64,000 bases of DNA from Gaeumannomyces sp. JS-464. Its lineage: Eukaryota > Ascomycota > Sordariomycetes > Magnaporthales > Magnaporthaceae. The stretch is from contig NGZR01000001.1 of assembly GCA_002197995.1 (NCBI GenBank), forward strand, positions 11,055,501 to 11,119,500, in the 5' to 3' direction. Below, in pieces: positions 58,211 through 64,000 of this stretch; position 1 is the first letter of the stretch; the number at the start of each line of letters is the position of its first letter. A program made the translations under genes and the position numbers. Below the pieces are notes generated by a model that saw only the letters and a list, made by a program, of their open reading frames with translations, was not told the DNA's origin and ran no database searches.

Positions 58211-59244
58211 TCAACTCCCAGGTGTTACCTCCCTGACGATCGTGAGGCCCCTTTTGCCGTTGGAGATGATTCTCCCGACCAGCGAGTCCGTGGTGCTCCG
58301 CGACAGACTCAACACCCTCTCGCCGTACTCGTCTTCGTACTCTCGCAGGTTGGCCTCGACCCCCTCCTCCCTGGGAAACCTAGTGACAGACTCGAGAGCT
58401 GTCGGGGGACAGCTGTCAATAACTTGCACTTCCATCTGCGTTCTAGGGGAAAATAGGCAGCGCAGTGCTCAGCACCGAAATGGACATGGACGTACCACGG
58501 CGGTAGTCGCTCGGCTCCTGCGCATTCACCTCCTGTCCATCTTTAAACTTGAACTCGAACGGAGTATCATCCAAAACGGCGCCGTGTTGGCAATATTTGC
58601 TGGCGGAAAGACGGTTCGTTAGTGCCAAATATCGGATTCTGGAGGGAAGGTCGTCACTAGGAAAATAAGTAAGATTGAGCTTACGTTCCATTATAGTTGC
58701 GGATGGCAAATTCGAACAGGTCGCCATCCCAGAGCGGATAGTTGTAAAAGCTGTTGAGCTGAACAGACGCCTCTTTTCAAGCCAGCGAAGTCGCCAGAGA
58801 AGCAGTCGACGTGTCAGTGGCAGTGGCACGGCAAACTCACAGATCAAGAAAAACCAAACCCAGAAGGAAGCGAAAGGAAGTTAACAAACCGAATTTCTCT
58901 GCAAGGCGAACACAGCGAAGTACAGCACCCTCCCCTCCCTGGCGCGTGCTGACTGGAGGGTACTGGTGGCAAAACATGTGCCTCTCGTGGTACGGGTTGC
59001 GGAGGAGGTTGGCCAGGTTGCAGGTGTAGATCTCGCAGCCCGAGCGCCTGCTACGGGCCTCCCAGTTGTCCGGGTTGGCATCGAACGTGAAGACGCTGCG
59101 GACCAGGCCCAGCTTTGCGGCATAGCACGCATTTTCGCAGCTCTCGACCGACTCCCTGCAGTCCCAGTCGAAGACGGCCGGGGCCGTCCCGTTGGCAGCC
59201 GCGGCGGCGACCAAGAGATGGCAGGCGATTGCGGAGAAACGCAT
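58211..59244 (-). CDS. Secreted NucA/NucB-type deoxyribonuclease domain protein, four exons
   Basis: Start at 59,244 with a signal peptide (MRFSAIACHLLVAAAAANG). Cys-rich mature part: CRESVESCENACYAAK, then RSGCEIYTC, and FCHQYPPVSTRQGGEGAVLRC (about 58,930-58,990), the H/CDEYPFAST...GG...RC core of NucA/NucB domains. After a first intron (about 58,905-58,770) comes QLNSFYNYPLWDGDLFEFAI. A second intron (58,600-58,684, GTAAGC, branch CTAAC, CCAG end) precedes KYCQHGAVLDDTPFEFKFK; a third is probably 58,443-58,495. The last exon reads SNGKRGLTIVREVTPGS to the stop at 58,211. Phase across the third intron does not fit, so another indel or a different splice site is possible. Such proteins degrade DNA outside the cell. 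Confidence 0.65.
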
Positions 59245-59819
59245 TGTGGCGCTTCGCTGTCTGGCTGAGGTGGATGCGATGTGACGGCGGACGGAGGTGA
59301 GGGCTACGTCGTCACGTCATTGGATCGTTTGGACGCCAGGGAGTGTTCGGACCAGTGGCCCTCACCGTCAAAGAGGAAAATCTTGGGACGAAGGGGGATC
59401 TCTCTCAGACTTATATACACCGTTCGATATTGATGTTTTCGTTTAGCCGTGGCGCTACGATGCCACTGTCTGTTAGCAAAAGAGAATCCATGGCCGGGAG
59501 ATCCGGCAAGAAGTAGCATGTATCCAACGAAGCATCGTGTACCAGTCGAGAGCCGCGATGGAATACAAGGTTACCAAGATGGGAATCACCCGAGTCGGCG
59601 AGCAGCACAAGTGCCGTCCTACGTTGCATTGGGGGCCTGAAAGGACCCTGCAGCTTCTCTGTGCTCCTCCACAGCTCCAGTCTGCGCAAATGTCCGTGGA
59701 GACGACGCGACACCATCTCCCTCAAAACCCGGATTCACCAGCACACATGTACCTCGAAGACCAACGGCAGTTGCCAAGAATTAGACCACGAGCGAGACAT
59801 GACAAGAAGCGAAGACACG
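59245..59819. other. Divergent intergenic region between nuclease and hydrolase genes
   Basis: 575 bp shared as upstream region by the minus-strand nuclease gene and the plus-strand hydrolase gene. Short frames on both strands, no domain. Could hold both promoters. Confidence 0.45.
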
Positions 59820-60705
59820 ATGGCGACCACCAGAGTTCAGCAACACCACGGCTCCTCCCAACCCAAAGACAGCAGCGATCATCCTCATCCCCGGCGCCTG
59901 GCACCACCCGCTGCACCTCGCGCCGCTGGCCGCCGCGCTGCGCGAGGCCGGGTACGACGTCTCTACGCTGGCGCTCGCCACGGCGGGCGCGCCCGACGTC
60001 GTGGGCGGACGCACCTGGACGACGTCGCCGTCGTGGCCATGCAACCCCACCTCGACGCCGGGCGCGACGTCGTGCTGGCCGGCCACAGCTACGGCGGCTT
60101 CGTGGCCCCCGACGCCGCGCGGGCTGCACGGTCGAGGAGCGGCGGGGGCTGGGGCTGCGGGGCGGGGTCAAGGCGATTGTGCACCTCCAGGCGTGCGCCA
60201 TGGCCGAGAGGGGGACGTCGGTGATCATGGGCCTGTCTGGGGGCACGGGGGCGCTGGCTCCGTTCTACACCATTTGGCTGGCTGGCTGGCCGGCTGCTGC
60301 TTTCCATGTGAGGGGATGATCCAGGTCGGGTTCTAACAGAGCGAATCTTTTTTTTGACAAAACAGGACGGGCTCGGGGTGACCAAGGACTATTGCTGGTC
60401 CATCTTCTACGGCAACGTGGACGAGACGGTGGCAAGGGACATGTTCGCCGCGACGAGCCGCCACCACAGCATGGCCTGCTTCTGGTCCGCGTGCCAGGTC
60501 GGGGCGGCCGAGGTGAGGGCCCGGGTCGTGTACGTGGTGAGCGAGAAGGACGTGTGCATCCGGCCAGAGGTGCAGCACCGGCTCGCGGACGCTGGGGCCG
60601 CGGTGTGAGAAGATCAGCCTGGAAAATGCTGGGCACGCGCCGTGGCTTGAGGCGGAGGGGCTGCCGAGGCTGGTGGACATCCTGCGCGAGGTTGCTGATG
60701 CTTGA
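59820..60705 (+). CDS. Alpha/beta-hydrolase (esterase-like), two exons, several frame breaks
   Basis: Hydrolase fold of the short fungal alpha/beta family, probably cytosolic. Segments in order: IILIPGAWHHPLHLAPLAA (about 59,878-59,935), ALREAGYDVSTLALATAGA, DVVLAGHSYGGFVAP (60,067-60,111; nucleophile elbow GHSYG with catalytic Ser), GGVKAIVHLQACAMAERG, then a 58-nt phase-0 intron (60,308-60,365, GTGAGG...ACAG). Exon 2 reads DGLGVTKDYCWSIFYGNV and VVYVVSEKDVCI (catalytic Asp). Then, in a shifted frame, SLENAGHAPWLEAEGLPRL (catalytic His) runs to a stop at 60,705. Frame changes are needed near 59,870, 60,000, 60,118 and 60,615. The whole catalytic triad is present. Substrate unknown. Confidence 0.75.
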
Positions 60706-60980
60706 GGGCAGTGTTGCCATTCCTGTGGTGATGGAAACAGTTCACAAGGCCAGCCTTCACTCTTTAAAAGATCTCACAATGTGATTTTATATATGCTTGG
60801 AATTTAAAGGTATGGGTACTCTCCCCTTCCGTGTATGCGGGGGTATTAAACAGCTAGGCAAATACAAAGGAAACCTGGCGTCGGCCAACAATTACCAATT
60901 ACAACAAACAGTATGCTCGAACCATCATATCCATCGTGAGTGAGTCCATGGCTAGGAGTGCGGGGGAAAAAAAATCCCTA

Positions 60981-61607
60981 TCAGCCAAATGGCCTCAGTT
61001 GCTCCACCTCCTCGACCTTGTGCGCAAACTTGCGGTAGAACTGCATGATGCCGTGGGCCCGGTGGTAGGCCACGAGGCGCGGGTACTTGCGCGTGACGAT
61101 GCGCTCGCGCTCCTCGTCACCGGCGCCCCTCTCCCTGCCGTCGGGCCGCTCGCGCAGCGCGGCGGCGACCTCGCCCTCGGGCGAGCGCAGGCGGATCAGG
61201 TACCGCCGCGCGCCCTCGGTCATGGCGCTGTGGGACGGGCGGGACTGGCCGACGCGGTGGTGGGCGTGCTCGCGCATGTAGTCGAGGCGGCGCGCAAAGG
61301 CGGCGCGGCCGGGCCCGGCGCGGACGAGGTCGGCGAAGACGCGGGCCTCGGCCGAGCCCTCGTCCAGCATCAGCAGCACGGCGTCCAGGTCCTCGTCCGC
61401 GGCCGCCTCGTCCGGGCTCGGCAGGTCCTGGATGACGTAGTAGGGGCAGCCCGGGCGCGGGTGAGGAGGCGCTCGGTGCTGGGGAGGGGGTGGGGGTGGT
61501 GGTGTTGTGAGGAGGCCGCGATGCTGCTGGTGTCGAGGGACGACGAGTCGCTGGAATCCGAGCACCACCACATGGCGAAGGGTCGTGCGGCCGGCCCTGT
61601 TAACCAT
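60981..61607 (-). CDS. Hypothetical basic protein, no family recognised
   Basis: An open frame of 208 codons on the minus strand ends PFG-stop at 60,981. Convincing protein-like sequence runs from CPYYVIQDLPSPDEAAADE (about 61,440) through ARVFADLVRAGPGRAAF, RRLDYMREHAHHRV, EGARRYLIRLRSPEGEV and VTRKYPRLVAYHRAHG. The N-terminal part of this frame is poly-Pro, whereas the frame starting MWWCSDSSDSSSLDTSS at 61,573 looks more natural, so a single indel near 61,460 probably separates them. Helical, Arg-rich; mitochondrial or nuclear roles would be guesses. Confidence 0.5.
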   Translation of the reverse strand: MVNRAGRTTLRHVVVLGFQRLVVPRHQQHRGLLTTPPPPPPPQHRAPPHPRPGCPYYVIQDLPSPDEAAADEDLDAVLLMLDEGSAEARVFADLVRAGPGRAAFARRLDYMREHAHHRVGQSRPSHSAMTEGARRYLIRLRSPEGEVAAALRERPDGRERGAGDEERERIVTRKYPRLVAYHRAHGIMQFYRKFAHKVEEVEQLRPFG

Positions 61608-62943
61608 AAGGGGTATGGTATGGACGGACGGAGCCAGGGCGGGCGGGCGGCGGCAGTGTATTTATTTGTTTTGCCTTGCCTTCACTTTAGCGTGCCATTT
61701 GGGAAACGACCCGTTTAGGCTTTGCTGCTGTTGTTGTTGGTTGCTGCATGTGCGGGAGGCAGGACCGTACCAGAGATTCCCGACACATGGCGGCACACAG
61801 AGATCACCTCCAACCTGGCGGGCGCGAGGAATCCAGTTGTAAGGTGACGGCATGGCTCGAGGCTCGGCGCGCGGCGGCAGGGTCCCGACTGAGGCCTGCC
61901 CCCGGCCATCGCGCTAACACAAAAGGGAAAAAAGGGAAATCCTGCAGCGACTCTTGGCCAGACGTGCTGGAACACCCCAGATCCCGGCCTCTTCGGGCTT
62001 TTCGCCCATCACGCCATCCAAGCAACGCCTGGCTCGCCACACCCTGGCGGCCGCTCGACGACGCTATTGGGCGGGCTGGCTCAATGACCAGCGAGACCTG
62101 GTCTGTCCTGGGGTTTGCCACCCTGTGCAGCGCAACGCAAATTATTTTCCTTTATCCGCGACATGCGAACGCCTTTTTGTCCAACAACGGACAAGACTCG
62201 AGCTTAGTCTCGGCTGATCTTCCCTTTTGGGTACGTACTGCTTTGTACGCACACGGGAGTAGCACCCGTAGGACATTCATATTCCTTGTTGGAGGAGCGA
62301 GTTCTCCGGCCAGTCAATAGGATAGGGCAATGCTCGACAGTGCACAAAATGTTGCTCCGGCAGAGGGACTGGGTCCACCAGCTCCTGCGATTCTCGCCAC
62401 GAAATGAGACCGTGTAAGTGGCACCCAGTCATATGAAGTCCGGCGGAGGATTGGACCACGATTCAAAGGGATCTGTTGGGATATCGATTGCCGATGCACG
62501 CGCCCGAAGAGACTTGGAGGGCCCTGTATCGCGAGATCGTCGATCCCGGATCACAGGCCCGCAGGACCCGACAACAGATAGATCGGGATCTCCAGATCAT
62601 ACAGGCAAAGCCGTACCAACAGGATCAAGATTCAGATACCTACCTATCCAGAGACCACCACAACCAATTCGGGGCCGCCCTGGATATGAACTGGTCCGAG
62701 GATTGAGGTGGATGCTCCTTTCCGTGGATCCACGGCAGCCATCGTGCATTCCACCTAGTCCGGGCCTGCACGCAGCCTGACCAGTTTTCCGTATGCCGGC
62801 AGTGACCCCTGATGTATGCACTGCGGATGCAGACGCACGTCCAGCCGTACTTCGGCCCGTAGAGAGCAAGGGCCACAGATCCCTTCAGCCAAAATTTCCA
62901 GTGTCACTCCACGGACCGTGCTCCTCGACCGCGAAAGGCATTC
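61608..62943. other. Intergenic region, weak frames only
   Basis: Largest frames: plus strand 61,748-62,320 (190 codons) and 62,418-62,780; minus strand 61,804-62,121. They overlap one another on both strands, have no domain and no clear start context. The piece 62,476-62,706 (APEETWRALYREIVDPGSQ) is amphipathic and might be a small gene, but there is no further support. Confidence 0.35.
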
Positions 62944-62945
62944 TA

Positions 62946-63095
62946 CACCTCTCCAGGATAGTAAAGGTTAAACGTGTGATCCCAGCCAGGGTAGAGATAC
63001 ATTAATTTTAGTGCTTTTTTCTATGGAAAAATACCTGGTACCAGGCCCAATTGGGAAAGACCCACCGTTTTAACCTTTACTATCCTGGAGAGGTG
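62946..63095. mobile_element. 150-bp MITE with 28-bp inverted ends and TA duplication
   Basis: Starts CACCTCTCCAGGATAGTAAA and ends with its exact reverse complement. TA duplications at 62,944-62,945 and 63,096-63,097. Size, TA target and inverted ends match a non-autonomous Tc1/mariner-type element. No coding capacity, no RIP. Confidence 0.85.
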
Positions 63096-63097
63096 TA

Positions 63098-64000
63098 GCC
63101 ACCGGCAGGTCAGTTGGTCCTGTGCCAGGAACTTTGCAAATGCCCGATGAACGACCGAAACAACGCTCCTGTCAGTCGCTCCTGGCGCATGCCATCCATT
63201 TGTCTGTCTCCCACCCACTCCGTTCGTCGAGTCACCCGCTGCGACGCTGCTGCTCATTCTTCAGAGAAGAGTAATCTTTCCTGGACTCGTCTGCCCTCCC
63301 GGTCACATATCCTCGTCCACCCAAGTCATCATCAGCATCATCAATCAGCCCTCCGCCCCTCATCCGACCTCCATCGATCCTTCTTTCCTCGCCTCCTTAT
63401 TGTCCGATGATACCGAGTCCCGACAGACCGGGAAGCGGTGACGCACCACCGCCCTTGACCAATCCACCATCAGCCGGGGCGGCGGCGGCTCTAGGCCAAA
63501 ACACCATCACAGCCCTCGTCACATATCCCTCAAGCTTCCGCTGATGCCGCTACACCCATGTTACCGAAGCACCAGGGCCGAACCGATCAAGGCCGTCTCC
63601 AGCGCGCGAGTGAACGGCGAGCCCAACACGACACGACAGACGAGAGCAGCGGCTGGAAGTTCTGGGCCAGGCCAGGGCCAGGGCCGCGCCTGGGCGACGC
63701 CGTCCGCGGTCAGCGTGGATCAGTGTCGTCGATACTTCGCGCTTGGCCTCTGCGTGGCGGCGAGGTAAATAATTGACGGCATTGTGGACCGTACAGTTGA
63801 GACAGATGATGATGGGATTTGAAGGAGAAATGGAAGCGGGCATCATAGATGTTGATGCTCTAACAACTTCAACACGCCGCTCGAGGCCTAATCTAATGGC
63901 TGGTGAGTTCCTCGTGCCCACAGCACACAATCGAGGTAAAAGCCAAAATGGAGAAGAATCGCAAAGCAATACTATTGAAGAAAAAAAAGGGAGGGAGAAA
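63098..64000. other. Possible 5' region of a gene running off the window
   Basis: A T/C-rich leader-like stretch with CATCATCAGCATCATC words (63,310-63,400) precedes an ATG at 63,408 (MIPSPDRPGSGDAPPPLT..., 45 codons to 63,545). A neighbouring frame then continues with DESSGWKFWARPGPGPRLGD (about 63,640-63,700). If joined by an indel this could be the start of a plus-strand gene with an intron near 63,763, but no domain is visible, and the minus-strand frame 63,550-63,969 is equally open. Confidence 0.25.

Noticed and set aside
58657..58684. A 28-nt intron in the NucA/NucB-like gene
   Set aside because: Too short for a spliceosomal intron; the later acceptor at 58,600 with a CTAAC branch site gives an 85-nt intron and keeps the frame.
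59537..60319. 260-codon plus-strand frame
   Set aside because: Arg-rich out-of-frame reading of the alpha/beta-hydrolase; the catalytic motifs lie in other frames.
61748..62320. 190-codon plus-strand frame
   Set aside because: Overlapped by frames on the other strand, no domain, no start context, no homologous pattern recognised.

Overview
This window looks like chromosomal DNA of a filamentous ascomycete (Pezizomycotina). Evidence: short GT-AG introns, typical fungal gene families (GH28 polygalacturonase, kelch-type membrane protein, NucA/NucB secreted nuclease), and large AT-rich blocks carrying the signature of repeat-induced point mutation (RIP). In those blocks CpA/TpG is depleted, TpA is in excess, CpG is kept, and Trp/Gln codons have become stops. 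The genus cannot be fixed from sequence alone.

Layout. (1) 1-40,320 is a nested, almost fully RIP-mutated transposon graveyard. From left to right it holds: a complete Ty1/copia element on the minus strand (1,542-6,934); a LINE 3' end; rearranged Gypsy LTR/gag pieces (8,184-10,308); a Gypsy chromovirus (from 10,309 to about 25,330) split by a full-length Tad-like LINE (LINE-A, 12,147-19,628, 16-bp target duplication) and by a 5'-truncated LINE (LINE-B, 20,779-23,022, 15-bp duplication); a Fot1/pogo-like DNA transposon (26,373-28,232, TA duplication); an unclassified element bounded by 184-bp direct repeats (28,391-38,520) that hosts a third LINE (LINE-C, 31,151-36,867, 14-bp duplication); a nearly unmutated solo LTR; and a 442-bp foldback MITE. 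(2) 40,540-46,390 is a GC-rich gene island: a frame-broken endopolygalacturonase, a DUF3632-like gene, a small hypothetical gene and one weak gene remnant. (3) 46,395-53,366 is a complete Gypsy chromovirus on the minus strand with a CCGGG target duplication; it is RIP-mutated in the core but not at its ends. (4) 53,372-64,000 is a second gene island: a kelch-type membrane protein gene whose signal-peptide exon is separated from the body by a pogo-like transposon (54,381-56,230), a NucA/NucB-type secreted nuclease gene, an alpha/beta-hydrolase gene, a hypothetical gene and a 150-bp MITE.

Two points colour everything in the islands. Nearly every recognisable gene shows single-base frame breaks although catalytic motifs survive, and there are anomalously long homopolymer runs. 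Base-level assembly error is therefore as likely as gene decay. No rRNA, tRNA or CRISPR was recognised. The least explained signal is a third open frame of roughly 500 codons, lying 3' of the reverse-transcriptase ORF in all three LINE copies.
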